Shown here in pieces: positions 35,628 to 47,469 of a stretch of 64,000 nt of DNA; position 1 is the first letter of the stretch; each line of letters begins with the position of its first letter. Location: NCBI GenBank assembly GCA_963580455.1, contig OY756961.1, positions 21,185,001-21,249,000 of the forward strand, in the 5' to 3' direction. Below the pieces are notes generated by a model. That model had not been told where the DNA came from. It ran no database searches and saw only the letters and a list, made by a program, of their open reading frames with translations. The stretch comes from Euonymus europaeus (taxonomy: Eukaryota > Streptophyta > Magnoliopsida > Celastrales > Celastraceae). The position numbers and the translations under genes were made by a program.

Positions 35628-36130
35628 ACCAGAAAAATATTCGGAACGGGCTTTGCCGAATTCAGATAATGTTCTATGTGAGATAATGAAATGTAAATAT
35701 GATTGAGCAACTTTAGTAATGTTAATGCCTGAATTTATGAATCCCCTAGGCCCTTTTTGTATTTGTCAATGCCAAACAGAAGAATCTAGCTGTTCCTTGA
35801 TTGATGTCAAAGGCTAGAGATACCATATAGGCATATTTGCTACTACTGGTTTTCTTTGTATTATGAATGCAACTTGATTGTGTTTCTGTATATTGCCTGC
35901 CACTTATAACTTATAGTAACTTATTATGTTTTGTGAAAAACCAAAAAAATGGAAATCGGACCTCTAAGGTTTTTTAACCATGATAAATGTAGCATCAAAA
36001 CAGCACAGGTGAGACATTCAAATTGCTCAAACTCTGTTGTGATCCAAATGGAAAATCCAAATCCTGTGTATCATCACCCACTGTCTTTAATATATAAACA
36101 TCTTTCAAAAGCAGAAAAACATCCTTTTTT
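35628..36130. other. Intergenic between converging PAP and DTW genes
   Basis: Probably the PAP 3' UTR, followed by AT-rich sequence. No further coding potential is seen. Confidence 0.5.
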
Positions 36131-36139
36131 CTAGTTTGT

Positions 36140-36375
36140 TTATGATGTCTCAGTGTGCATTCTTTTTGCCTTTGTACAGGTCTCAACAGATAGAACAGAA
36201 TTCTTCTCCTCAAAGTTCATTGCTTCAAGCTCATCAAAGAAAAATGCTTCTGACCTTGAACATACAAGCATTGATCCTGGAGGCATCTCAATTTCAAGAT
36301 CTTCATGCTGGTTATTCACCTTTTTCACAACAAACCCATTTGACAATTCATCAATGGAGGCAAAAATCTGATAAG
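36140..36375 (-). pseudogene. Degenerate partial duplicate of the DTW gene
   Basis: Immediately downstream of the DTW gene, the same strand re-encodes a divergent copy of its middle part: ELSNGFVVKKVNNQ matches DFSKGFVVKKLNHE, and DELEAMNFEEKNS matches DELKAMNFNVQNL. The copy covers about 75 codons. It lacks the N-terminal Cys cluster and has replaced the catalytic LDGTW with SVETC, so it cannot be active. It is open from upstream, overlapping the 3' end of the real gene in another frame. It most likely arose by partial tandem duplication. Confidence 0.8.
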
Positions 36376-36381
36376 AAAATG

Positions 36382-37347
36382 TCACAATGGAGAGACTGAC
36401 ACATTGTTCAATCTCTCCTCTTTGCACCTCCTCTGATCTCCAACCATGGACTCAAATACATTCAATAGACGATCCAAGTCCTCAGAATTCTCCCCTAAAG
36501 CCTTCAATGCATACACAATGCTCTCTATGGTAGAAAGGCATTCTGTTTTTGGTTGTTTCCTGACTTCACCATACAAGCTCATCTTCTCCACCTCCAACTT
36601 CAAATGTGGCAACAACTCTAGCCATGGATTCTCAACATACATCCTTTTTGCCTTTGCCCATGTCCCATCTAACACGATCAGATTCTGAACATTAAAGTTC
36701 ATTGCTTTAAGCTCATCGACACCCATTGCTTTCTCACTTGGATATACAAGCACTGATCCTGCAGGAACCTCAATTTCAAATTCTTCATCCTGCTCATGAT
36801 TCAGCTTCTTCACAACAAATCCCTTTGAGAAGTCATTAATGGCAGCCTCAGACACTAAAATCTGGTCAAGTTGAGGCTTTTGGCTTATTTTTGGAAATTG
36901 TTCCAACACAAAACAACCCCTTTTCTCTCTCTGTGTATTGACCCCATCAACTAGTCTGTGGGTCTCTGGGTATTGGCCCGAACACGGTTCTCCCAACTGG
37001 ATTACAAACCGGGCCTCCGAATCCACATCGAAAACGGTTGCGACAGTGAGATTCTTGAGCCCTAGTTTTGCTATTCGAGTCGAGTTAAGCGCGTGCTTCC
37101 TCTCCAAGCTGTGCTGAAGAATCGTGACACTAACCGAGTTTTCGAGGGGTGGAGTCTGGATCCGATTGCAGAGGCAGAGACGGGCGGGCTTGGAGCAGGA
37201 TGGGCAAGTAGGCCGCTTCTGTTTGGACGGCGTTGCCTCCATATTTTGAGGTCGAAGAAGGGTGTGGCTGTGGAGTGGATTGAGCGGAGAGTGGAGAGGG
37301 TTCTTTCGGGTGTGTATTCGGATCCGGGTAAGGGATTGAACCAGCAT
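36382..37347 (-). CDS. DTWD2: DTW-domain tRNA-uridine aminocarboxypropyltransferase
   Basis: A single-exon frame of 321 residues. Residues 48-60 carry a CxxC...CxC zinc-type cluster (CPSCSKPARLCLC). LQHSLERKHALNSTR (77-91) is the SAM-binding family signature. DGTW (227-230) is the namesake DTW motif, and PKTECLSTIE (266-275) is the conserved C-terminal block. DTW enzymes transfer the 3-amino-3-carboxypropyl group of S-adenosylmethionine to uridine in tRNA (acp3U). The first 35 residues are Arg/Leu/His-rich and acid-free, like an organellar transit peptide. Starting instead at M36 (position 37242) would give a 286-residue cytosolic or nuclear form. Both starts are plausible. The gene converges on the purple acid phosphatase and is followed by a broken partial copy of itself. 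Confidence 0.9.
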   Translation of the reverse strand: MLVQSLTRIRIHTRKNPLHSPLNPLHSHTLLRPQNMEATPSKQKRPTCPSCSKPARLCLCNRIQTPPLENSVSVTILQHSLERKHALNSTRIAKLGLKNLTVATVFDVDSEARFVIQLGEPCSGQYPETHRLVDGVNTQREKRGCFVLEQFPKISQKPQLDQILVSEAAINDFSKGFVVKKLNHEQDEEFEIEVPAGSVLVYPSEKAMGVDELKAMNFNVQNLIVLDGTWAKAKRMYVENPWLELLPHLKLEVEKMSLYGEVRKQPKTECLSTIESIVYALKALGENSEDLDRLLNVFESMVGDQRRCKEERLNNVSVSPL

Positions 37348-37379
37348 TTCATAGACTGATTCTGCAAAACATGGTTACT

Positions 37380-38690
37380 ACTTACCTGGGGTGTACACGG
37401 GTTTCATAAACCCAGCCCAGAAACCCGGTCCTTATCCAGTCTATCTGACCCGATAATAACTGGTGCAAACTTGACCTGAACCCGGTGCTATCGGATCGGG
37501 CTCCAAGTTCTATTTTTTGTACATGTTTGTGTTATTGGGGGTAATTAAAATTAAAAATTAAATTAAACCCTATTCTTTAATATATTGAACAAAGTCACAT
37601 AATTGCACATTAACGAGGAGATTAAAAATGAAAAATCATAAGAGGAATGAAGCAAGGTTGCTAAGGTTTTGTGGCCTGTCGCCTTGTGGAACTTTTGACA
37701 CCAATTGGGTCACAAATGCTCGTCGGACGGCAAAGATTCATTGCCGACAGGTGAGTTTGACAAAAACGTTGATGGGAGAGAGATCATTAAAATAAAGATC
37801 AATTTATTTACCATTGTGCCACTGAAAACCAAATGAAAAATGGGAGGTATTGAGTAATCCTCTGTCAAGCCAACTTGGACAAAGTGATTTTTATTAAAAG
37901 TAACATATTCATGCGACGATGGAGACAGTGATCGCAATGGCAAAAATGTCAAGCACAGATCAAAACTAAGAAGATGTAGTATGACATTGTACCTTCAAGT
38001 AATCAAGTGACCCATGTCAATCATTGTCATGTAGTTATGAAGTGGTGCTGGTCTATTCGAATCCTAGAAGTTCAGTGAGTTTTAAATGGAACATGCTTGA
38101 TCATTACCATCAAATATATTAACATATTTTGCCCAGAATGTTCTCAACTCCTCAATCAAGTTTTGACGCTTATGCACCCATGCATCCTCGCCAAGACCAA
38201 GCAACCCAGTAATAGCCCAAAACCCACAATTTCCATCAACACTTACATCTTTTACAAAGATAATGTAAAGATGCAGTGTAGGTGGAAACTTACTAAGACA
38301 TACATGCTCATGGTTAACCTAACTCAATCTTGGAATTCTTTGTGTAGGGAGTGGTGGAGTATTGTAGAGAGATGAACAACTGTATCTACCTGGTTCTTGA
38401 GAATGAAGAAAATCATGTTAAATGAACTCAGGCGTTTTACCACGAGTATATTTGTCTACTTTCTTCTTTGATGAGGAGTGTATTGATGAACAATGCGTCT
38501 ACTTGTTCCCGAGAATGATTTAACTCATGATGAACGAACACGAATATAGTTGAACTGCCGTGAGTAGATCTTTTTGCTTTCTTGTTTTAGTAGGGGTGTC
38601 CACAAATATTTGTCTTTACAACCAGTTGAAAAAGTGAAGTTATTGATGGATTGATTAGCTCCCTCAACTTCCTAAGTAGACTGACTTTAC
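37380..38690. other. Intergenic, repeat-like but unassigned
   Basis: Positions 37385-37510 are rich in GGGT/ACCCG words, like the sequence at 46340-46480, which suggests a shared dispersed repeat. The 80-residue minus-strand frame at 37710-37952 shows no recognisable family. Otherwise I see nothing. Confidence 0.4.
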
Positions 38691-38699
38691 CAGGCCTTG

Positions 38700-40140
38700 A
38701 CTAATTGTTAAAATGTTATGTGAACAGTTGCAGATCGACACTACAATTGATATCATCATCTTTCGGAGAAACACATGGCAATAAGTCAAGTTTCTTCCAA
38801 AATCTATCAATACAAGCAAGTGATATATGATGACCTTCATTTGTATGTATTGTAAGCTCGTGCACACATGGCAGTCTATTACTCGTACGAAGTTTACATC
38901 TACAAGAGTTGACGTCTACTCTGAAAACTTTAGTTCGCTCAAATTCCAATCAAATTAGACTCAATGTGTCAATTGCAACAAAAACCCGTAATTCTCAAAA
39001 TTGCTCTGTTCTGAATTGATGTTGGACAATATTTTTACTTTTTTCCAAACTAGCTTTTATTTATGTGAACTGACTTTGAAGGAGCTAATGAATATGACAC
39101 TGTAAACTCGAAGTCCGACTATGATGTGCCTAAGTATCGTTTCAACTTGGCATGCTGACTCTCAGCTCTGTTAGTTATCACACTTCCAAAATGCATATAC
39201 GTATCTCTCTAGGTAGATATGAACATCACCTTATATGGTGTCAACCATACATCTTTAATGTAATTCACGACCTTAGAGCAGTTTTGTAAATTTACCTCAA
39301 TAGCAGATAAATTGTACATATATGCATTCTCAATTTTTGATTCCAGTAATATGTGCCACATGGAGTAGAATGCAACCTAGGATTGCTTGTTTTGAAATGA
39401 TTTTTTGCAGTTGCTCATAACAGCTCTATCGATGTGCCATGTACAGAGCAGCTTCATCGCATCTGGAAATACTAGGCCACACGACCTCATCATCGTCAAA
39501 TCTCTATCGCTGACAATAACTCTTGGAGTATTGCATTCTTTCATTGTTGACCGCAAACAATTTAGAGCCCAAGTATAATTGTCCTCTTTTTCTGATTGCA
39601 TGAATACAAATGCAATACAATATGTCATCGTCGTTGAAGTGACACCAACAATTTCAAATAGAGGCATTCTGAACCTTTTAGTTTTATAGGTAGAATCCAT
39701 AAATAACACATGCGAGAATGCATGCAATAATTCCAACGGGCTTGGATGTGTGAAGAATAATTCTTCATCAGTCTGAGCATTGCTTCTAATATGGAAAATG
39801 CGCTCGTACTGGTTTAAGAATAACATGAGTTGTTGCATTTGAGATTTACCAGCTTTCTCTGCAGTCCAAAACTTTTGACGTGCATTGTATATAGTGTTAA
39901 TAGTGAACATGTTTAGATCTCTATTTTTTAACGTTACAAGATGTTTCGTGGCTTAACCAAATTCTTAGACAAATCCACCAATATATCATTTTCCCGTAGC
40001 AGAAAGCCTACCCACATATGTATGACCCTCCAGATATAATGTCGCAGAATAGTTATGCGTTCCACATGCCACACTTACCATCCAATCATCATCCGTGCTC
40101 AACTTCAACCCTTTCACTATGAATGGACAATCTTTTTTTT
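38700..40140 (-). pseudogene. FAR1/MULE-type transposase fossil
   Basis: Reading down from 40140, the minus strand spells the FAR1/Mutator-like order: a DNA-binding tail (KGLKLSTDDDWMVSVACG, then EGHTYVGRLSA); a linker (TINTIYNARQKF); the MULE transposase core with catalytic-type aspartates (FMDSTYKTKRFRMPLFEIVG at about 39690, then VIVSDRDLTMM and LCTWHIDRAV); GSVITNRAESQHAKLK near 39170; and a SWIM zinc finger with a CRC...LPCVHEL pattern near 38880. Stops and frameshifts interrupt it; the longest open part is 177 residues (39377-39910). Such proteins are transposases or domesticated light-signalling factors. With these breaks this copy is a relic. No terminal inverted repeats were found. 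Confidence 0.8.
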
Positions 40141-41100
40141 TTGTCAATTAACCTTGTGGAGGTTTTCTTACTTTTTTAGGTTCCACCACATTCACAATGT
40201 AACAATAATTTGTATCTCCTCTCGAATCCACCAATCTCTGACCTTTTCGTAACAATAACAAATCTCAAATTGCGTTCAGTATTTTGAACCATTTAATTAA
40301 TGATCGACGTGAATTTAATACCTAATTAAATTGTAATAATTTAGATATTAATTAACAAAATATAGCCTATATTAATTTAGATATGTAGCACCGTGCTCAA
40401 TCTAATGTCACTTACAACCATAGATATCTACATGACCCCCTTTTGCTCTCTCTCTTTTAGTCTCATTAAAAAACACGTTACATGGTCCCTGTCATGTTTC
40501 ACTTCACCTTTTATTGACATATCAACGCTTGAGATAGTAACTGGACCACATTCTCAGCAAAATATGGCACAGGTCTTGTGAAGGGAGTGTAAAGTGCAAA
40601 GGATAGATTTCTCTGCTTTGTTTTCAAGTTGTTAGCATGGAATCATAATGTGAAAAAAATAAAACAATGAATGAGAGGGCAACAGAACTATGTGGACGAA
40701 GAAAATGTACTCTTAAAAATGTGAATTTAAAATAAAATATTGATATAAGTCTTGTCAAATGAGGGTAAATATCTAAAACAAGGGTGCAGACATTAACACC
40801 CATAAAAAAAATACAAGTGAATGGTCATAGATTTCAATGTTATCCCACAAATCAAATGAGAGAGAACCAAAGAAATGATAGAAGAATGATTTATTATCCC
40901 TAGCGGGCTTTGAGGAGAGAGAATAAATGAAAATTGAACCTATTGTAAATTTTATGCTGGTAGTTTAGAACATGTGTTAATGCAGTTTAGAATAGTCTTA
41001 ATGCCCATTTTGTCGTTGAGTATAGCGTTGTCTTGAATTTAGAGTTCTCATACTATTACCAAATAAACCAATTTTCTATGCTATGAATACAAGGAGATTC
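40141..41100. other. Intergenic, nothing recognised
   Basis: AT-rich, with short open frames only. It may belong to one of the two neighbouring Mutator-like relics. Confidence 0.4.
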
Positions 41101-41107
41101 ATATCTA

Positions 41108-42760
41108 ATGGTCAAGATATTGATAAGGGATTTGGAGAATAACATTTATGGTAGAATCTGTTTGCTTCTTAAGAGACTGAAAAGAATTGAGGACCTCGTG
41201 AGAGGCGATTCCAATAAGGAAAAGAAGAGGAAATTGTTTGTTGAGAAGAAGAAGGAGAAGAAAAAGGAGATGGAGGAGAAGAAAAAGAGGAATAAAGAGA
41301 AGGCAAAGAAAACTCAGAAGAAGAAAAATATTGTTAAAGATATGGAGAAGAAGAAGATTGAAAATATTGAAAAAGAAGAATGAAGAAAAAAGAAAACCAG
41401 AAACGAAGAAGATAAAGGTAGTCAAGAAGAGTCTGAAGGAGAAGAAGACTGCTTCAATGGATATATCTTCAATTAAGCACTCTCAACATTTGAGAGCTCA
41501 TCATGTGGAGCCCAATGAAAAATCCCTGAAGAAAATGCTTGACAACATTAGAAAAAGTTACAAGAGAAGAGTTGTGAGGAAATCCAACGATAATAGGAAG
41601 GCGGACGGGGCAGCAAATGCTAATAGTACAGAGAAAGAGAGTGATTCCATAAAGAAAGAGGGTGATAATAAAGACAAAAGGCCGATGAAATAGTGAGGAA
41701 CATTTTGGAGGATGTCAATCTTAAGGGTCTTTATGTTGAGGCTGAGCATGAGGCTAGTCCATGTATGGATATTGTTTTGTCTGCAACACCAAAACCCCTT
41801 GCAGTGGATGCATCTTACATAATATCTAGTCCAAAGGTTTTAGATTTCTTGAAAAGGTCGACTACATGGTTTAAAACATGTTTAAATTTAGTTTAGTACT
41901 CGTTCAAATTTGGTGTAGAACATGTTTAAATTTGGTTTAAAACATGTTTAAATTGGTTTAGAACAGGTTTAAATTTGGTTTTGAACAGGTTTAAATTTGG
42001 TTTTGAACTCATTCTAAGTTGGTTTAGAACAGGTTTAAATTTGGTTTATGACATCTTTGTAGCATATGGATACTGCATTTGACTTCAAATTTGATTTAGA
42101 ACATGTTTAAATTTGATTTATGACTTCTTTGCAACATTTGGATACTATAATTGACTTCCTTCTATGTAGGAAAGATACATACTCCAATATCTTCACCTAG
42201 AAGATCCACATAATGAAGTCCCCATTTGTAATAAGTTACATTATTGTGAATGACATATGGTTTTCTTTTATAGAATTTATGATTGTTCTAGAATGTTGAC
42301 ATCCTGTTTATGTCTATTTCTATAAATACATGACCCATATATTTTTTTTGTTCGAAAAAATCATCGATCCAACAGTGTGGGATAGGGATAACAGGCTATG
42401 TAACTATGTTGTCGGAGTAGGTGATAATGTCCCGTGGTAATATTTGGATAGAGTATACTTGCCTTATAATATAATCGGTGATCGTTGGACCGTCGTTTTG
42501 ATAGAAATTAAGGGAAGATAGATAATAGCATACGAGTCCCTAAAAAGTCATATCAAAGCGACACGCTTCAATGAACTCATGCTTGTCTTTATGCATATGA
42601 TCCCTCAAGTGTTGAAACGGGTCGGAATGCTGGAGGAAAATGACAATAATAAAGGCTAATTCAAAAGGCATCCAATGTCCCCCGCCCCCACCAACAGGAT
42701 AATGGGTGTATATTCACAATTTCATATGGTTTGTTAATGTCTGTCTAATTCTTTTTTTCA
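41108..42760 (+). pseudogene. Ulp1-like (C48) protease gene of a Mutator-like element, decayed
   Basis: The 5' part (41108-41696, two frames) is extremely lysine/glutamate-rich coiled-coil sequence, as in the middle of plant Ulp1-bearing MULE proteins. A short frame follows (41693-41896, SYIISSPKVLDFLKR). The C48 core appears at 42375-42730: RVYLPYNIIGDRWTVVLIEI followed by IIAYESL, then in another frame DNGCIFTIS. In active proteases these read ...HW...YDS...DCGVF. Here His has become Arg and Asp has become Glu, two tryptophan positions are stop codons, and a frameshift precedes the Cys box. It would have cleaved SUMO or a related modifier, but it cannot be active. It points towards the MuDR-type transposase relic at 43467-45323 (tail to tail). 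Confidence 0.65.
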
Positions 42761-43095
42761 TTATTTGAAATTTTGACTGTGAAGTATTCACAATAAAATT
42801 CATCAGGATGCTAAGTTTAGACGTCCCATTATCATAAATAAAGGCATATGAAATGGCAAAGTCTAGGAAGTGATTGTTGTAGAAAGTTGGATGGGTGGAT
42901 GGCATTGTTAGTAATCACAAGGGTTGGTTTTTGGTTTAGGACAAAACACTATTGGTTTAGAACTGTCCATGATTAGGATTAGCACATTGAAATGTTGGTT
43001 TAGAACAATACACTCTTGATTTAAAACAATGCGTTGTTGGTTTAGAACAATGCACCTATTGGTTTAGAACTATCAACGAATAGATTTAAAATAAT
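41865..43095 (+). repeat. Arrays of the word TTGGTTTAGAACATG
   Basis: Between 41868 and 42130 there are about nine imperfect copies of TTTGGTTTAGAACATGTTTAAA at 20-30-bp spacing. A second cluster, GGTTTAGAACAATGCAC, occupies about 42920-43090. Both are in the forward orientation and cover the spacer between pieces of the Ulp1-like relic. Confidence 0.8.
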
Positions 43096-43466
43096 GTAAT
43101 GATGTCTGTGCACATGGTTATTCTGCTCAGTGCAAAAATGTAAATCTCAGATAATAAGCATAATATAAAATAACATGCGAACGAAGTTCATTCTTTATGA
43201 TGATGCTACATTTGTATTTGGATGAATCCCTTTGTCAAACTGCATTCGATCTTATCATTATCTGTTCAACAAGTCATACTTAATTTCTATTTTTTGTTTA
43301 TCCTCGTATCATACTCGTTCAAAACAGCTTACTACCAACGTTAGGGCATTTACTTATTGGTTGGATGCAATGGCGTCGGCTCTTTACATGTTTGGCTATT
43401 GTGACCTCGCTGCTTATATCAGCCGCACATTCTTGTTTTTTGTGTCTCCCTTGGATTACAAGTGCA

Positions 43467-45323
43467 TTATAAATAGTTATTAGTCAATAAGTGAGTTATT
43501 GTAAACATTACTTCAATATTACTTGTTGATTGTATTCTACATTTATTTATTCTCCCGACTCCTGCAGTGTAAGATGGAGGAAGTGAAGTAATAGGTACAG
43601 GAAGTGTAACTAACTCATCAATGCTCACTATAGGGTATATAGGCTCGGCGTATGCAAGGATGAGCATATCTATTGTGTAGTATTTGGAGCATAAAGATGT
43701 TGATAACTTTCTTGTTGCAATAGCCTCACAAGCATAAGTGCAAGAGTGATTATTCAAATCAAATACCTTCTGTATTGATCCTCAAGGAAATGACATCTAG
43801 CCCACTTATGAAAACCTTTACCTTGTACATACCTGTAGACCCTTCTCACCTCAAAACCTCTATGCCAGTACATTACTTGATTGAAGTTTAATACACTATA
43901 ACACTTTGCCGCCTTCTAGAATAGGTTTACTACATATTTAGGAAACCTTTTGGCCTTCATATTACCCCCAACGTGATACATGTATGCCCTATGAAATGCT
44001 TCAGAAAAAACAAGTCGTACACAATTCTCTATACTTTAATTCATGTATGATATGATGGCTAGATTGGGAATACTCCCAATAGCCCCATGTCTCAACACAA
44101 ATTATAAATGTAAATCACCAGGAATAATATTGTTCTGAACATGAAAATATTTTGTTCTAAGCCAAACAATCACGTAAACTTTCACAACCATCATAATGTC
44201 AATCTAGACATTAGTAATACTAGTCTATACTAATAAATAACTCAGTTCTAAACCAAGCAAACTTGGTAGCGTACCATATAATATCAATTGAAAAATAGAA
44301 TTGAGAGAAAATATAGAATATGTATAATTGCACCTGGATTTTTGACTCAACTTGCTTACAGAATAATGGCAGATAAGAAAATCCATTTTCGACCGATCCA
44401 TATATTGAATTTGGAGAAAATTCCCTAGTCTTCCATCCTTTCTAGTAAGTACACTTGACACCATATTCCTTCTGAAAATCCTGAATGACATCATTAGGCT
44501 GATAAATGTGACCAATTGACTCATGTTTAGACTTGATGACCTCACCAATCAATGCCCCTATTGTTTGACAATTGTCACTAAAAGTAAGGAAATTAAGCGA
44601 GGCGTGAATATCATGAAACTTTTTAAGGTAAATATAGAATTGTTTTGTTGTAAAGTGGCTCATATCCACCATTTATAGCCACTAACGTAACATCCAGTGA
44701 CGAAAAGAGTTTTAGTAGACTTGACAACCTTGAATTGAAAGTGTTTTTTCAATGCATACATACAGAGCTTGAAATACAAACTCTTCTTGTCTGGAAAATA
44801 TTCACCAACCATTAGACCATCTGAAAATTCATCAAGGAATGAGTTGCCTGCAACGTTCAGAGAATGAATGCTGACAACATGTGCGAATGCATCTGTTGCC
44901 TCATGATGCACATCATTTTTTATTATCATGGACTGAATCATTTACTAGACCATCGACTAGACAAGGTAGTGGGTTATCGACTGGTTGGTAATCTTCATCA
45001 CATGTTTCACCGTCTTCTTGATCATTATAGCCATAATGAAAAAAATAGTTGAAAAGATCAAGCAAAGGTTCGCAGACAGGTTCATAACAGTCATTGTGTT
45101 GCAGTTCTACTACACCAATGTCCACAAGTATCTCAATGTTTCTCCTGTAGCCAAAGGAGGGAAATTCATGTCTTTCTTCCATAAAATTCATTACATGGTC
45201 TCCACATCGTATATATGACAAGTTTTCACCAAAATGTTCATTAAATTCTATGATTTGTGAATAAATGCACAAGGATGTTGCTGAAATGCTTCTATCCATG
45301 TTACAATGAAAGAAAAAAATCAC
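43467..45323 (-). pseudogene. MuDR-type Mutator-like transposase relic
   Basis: On the minus strand, in order: an acidic N-terminal part (45323-44913); the MuDR DNA-binding domain (EYFPDKKSLYFKLCMYALKK, then HFQFKVVKSTKTLF, ending near 44660); a TIGALIGEVIKSKHES...YQPNDVIQDFQKEYGVK block (44640-44445); an IYGSVENGFSYLPLF block near 44390; then, after an apparent deletion of most of the DDE core, MYHVGGNMKAKRF with a following ARCHFLED (about 43980-43790); and a SWIM-type end (CTYACEAIATRKLSTSLCSK, 43740). At least two frameshifts and several stops are present. It is a dead copy of a mutator transposase of the class that often travels with Ulp1-like genes. Confidence 0.8.
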
Positions 45324-45534
45324 GAATTTTATCTATCAATTGAACATAAGAAATCTCATTTGAAACTATTATATCCTAACTTTTACCACCTTTGTATATG
45401 TAGTTTAGGTCATACTTTTCTCACTCTCCAAAATACCTAATCAAAATTCTGACCTCTTTCATACCTTCAAAAAAGGTATAATGTCTTCTCGAATTAAATG
45501 TATAAGTTATAAACAGGGAACAACTATTCAAAAT

Positions 45535-45690
45535 AGAATTTAACACTGTTCTAAACCAATTTAACACTATTCTAAGCCAAATTTACATTATTATAAACCA
45601 AACTTTACTCTATTCGAAGCCAAATTTTCCACCATTCTAAACCAAACTGTACATTATTGTAAAACAATCTTTACAGTATTGTAATCCGTA
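45535..45690 (-). repeat. Array of TTCTAAACCAA, opposite orientation
   Basis: Six or seven copies of the reverse complement of the 41.9-43.1 kb keyword (TTCTAAACCAAATTT-like). Single copies also occur near 44155 and 44250. The element is therefore bounded by keyword arrays facing each other. Confidence 0.75.
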
Positions 45691-45699
45691 AATTCCAAA

Positions 45700-46669
45700 A
45701 AGCACTATGACTATCTCTTTTACATAACTCACAATAATACTACTCGATTTTGAAAAATCGAACAAAATCAAGAACAAGATCTCCACAATGTAGGTAGCAA
45801 TTCATAACAATTATGCATTATATAAATATTGAACAAAAAACCACATAATAATCGGGGTTCAAAAGATCTGACCTTTGGTGAGATCAATAAAAAAAGAAAG
45901 CTGCAATAGTTTGGCTCTGGGCCAAAGCAAAGGTGGACTGAAAGAAGTTTTTTGAGTTTTAAAATCAATCTAACTACAGTTGAGACCACTTTAGAAGATG
46001 TAGACGGATCCGGAACTTGATGAGATGAGCTACATATTTCGTTGTTCGAAAAATGGTTTTCACCCAATTGCACTCCTCCTCCTGGATGTCTGAAATCGTT
46101 CTAAGCGTAGTCGGACTCCTACTCCTGTCTAAAATCGATTTTCGTGCAACGTTACTTCTTTTTTTCTTTTTTTTTTAAAAATGTTAAATCTGGTGAAAAA
46201 CGTGCATGGTGGTAAGACGGTATTTTCCTGACTCAAAAGGGCTAGATTTTTAAAAAAAATATGAGAACATCTTAGTTTGTTAAAAATGTTTCCAAAATAG
46301 GTTAGATTAGAAAATTTTCCAATTCTCTTATGGGCTAGGCCTGGGAACTGCTAATGTTTATTGACCCAATAGTGATCTAATAGCTTGATAACCGGGTATC
46401 CTTTAACAGGGTTATCAGTTGGGACACCACTCTCTTAAAAATGACCGAGTCGGGTAGGACCCAACCCGATATACAACCCTAGTACTTGTAACGACAAAAA
46501 GTACCCCAAGTGCCAAAGATAGGCTCGTATCAGAGTTAAAGACCCAATTAGAGAAGTCGCCTTGAGCCCAATTTCCATCCTTTTCGTCTACCTCACGTCA
46601 ACTTGGACGTGTTACTTTTTCCTCCTCTTGTTTTCCTACTTGCATCATGAGATCTACATATGTGCGCTC
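45700..46669. other. Intergenic; possible right end of a MULE
   Basis: No genes. Read backwards from 46320, GGAAAATTTTCTAATC followed by TTTTTAAAAATC-rich sequence resembles a Mutator-like terminal region, but I found no partner on the left. The stretch 46340-46480 shares GGGT/ACCCG-rich words with 37385-37510. Confidence 0.35.
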
Positions 46670-47469
46670 TGATAGAAATTTTCGATAACTAAAAATAGCA
46701 AACAAAAATCCTAAATTAAATCATAGTAGAATAAAATTATGCAAGTACAAGGTCGAACCATATAAAACTCTCCAATTAACAAATGTACCAAACTTGTTTC
46801 TGAAAGTGGATTAATTGTGCAAACAATGAAAATAAAGAAACAAGTTAAAGCAAGCAAGAGCCATGTTGAACCCTATCAATTGATATTGTTTGTGAATCTA
46901 GTAAGACATGAATTACCTATGGTATCTATGCTAATCTGTTTTTCTTAATGTGCAATTTGACTATGGCATCTGGACAAATATAAGCATACAAAAATACCCT
47001 TAAGAGCAAGTGTTCATCAAGAACCATGTAAACCCTAGGTGTTTAGGAAACAAATAAAGAAAAGTAGGAAAGTTAACTCCTTTCCTATTTTGACTAAAAC
47101 TGGACACCAGTATTGCTTCCTTCTTTTTACCATGTTTCCCCTTTGGTAAAAATCCCCAAAAAAATGCAAATTGAAGCTGCATGTCTCAGCTTTACAGGGA
47201 TATCTTGCGTGTCTCCAACAAAAATCCAAGGGAACTTTAAGGCTAGCTCAAAATAGGTGCGCAACTATGATAATTTTACACTTTCAACTCAAATTATACT
47301 TCTAAACTAGATCAGCTGACTACGCCAAAAATTCTTCAACATGCTTCAATGTCTTGAATTCATTCTCCAATTGGCCATTCTCCAAAATATGCTATCCACT
47401 TTCAGGTCAATCCTCTTATAAAAAACAAATATATAGGATGATAAAATGCATGAATTTATGGACTTATCA
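46670..47469 (-). mobile_element. Probable solo LTR, Gypsy type
   Basis: Read on the minus strand it starts TGATAAGTCCATAAATTCA and ends TTTCTATCA, the usual look of one group of plant Gypsy LTRs. The flanking 5-mers on the plus strand are CGCTC and CGCCT, so any target duplication has decayed. No internal element sequence is attached on either side. Confidence 0.5.

Noticed and set aside
36446..37359. Plus-strand open frames opposite the DTW gene
   Set aside because: Antisense shadows of a strongly motif-supported gene.
37710..37952. 80-residue minus-strand frame with a hydrophobic stretch
   Set aside because: No family recognised and no splice or promoter context that supports a gene.
41105..41425. 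Hydrophobic Phe/Leu-rich 106-residue frame, minus strand
   Set aside because: Antisense of the lysine-codon-rich coiled coil of the Ulp1-like relic.
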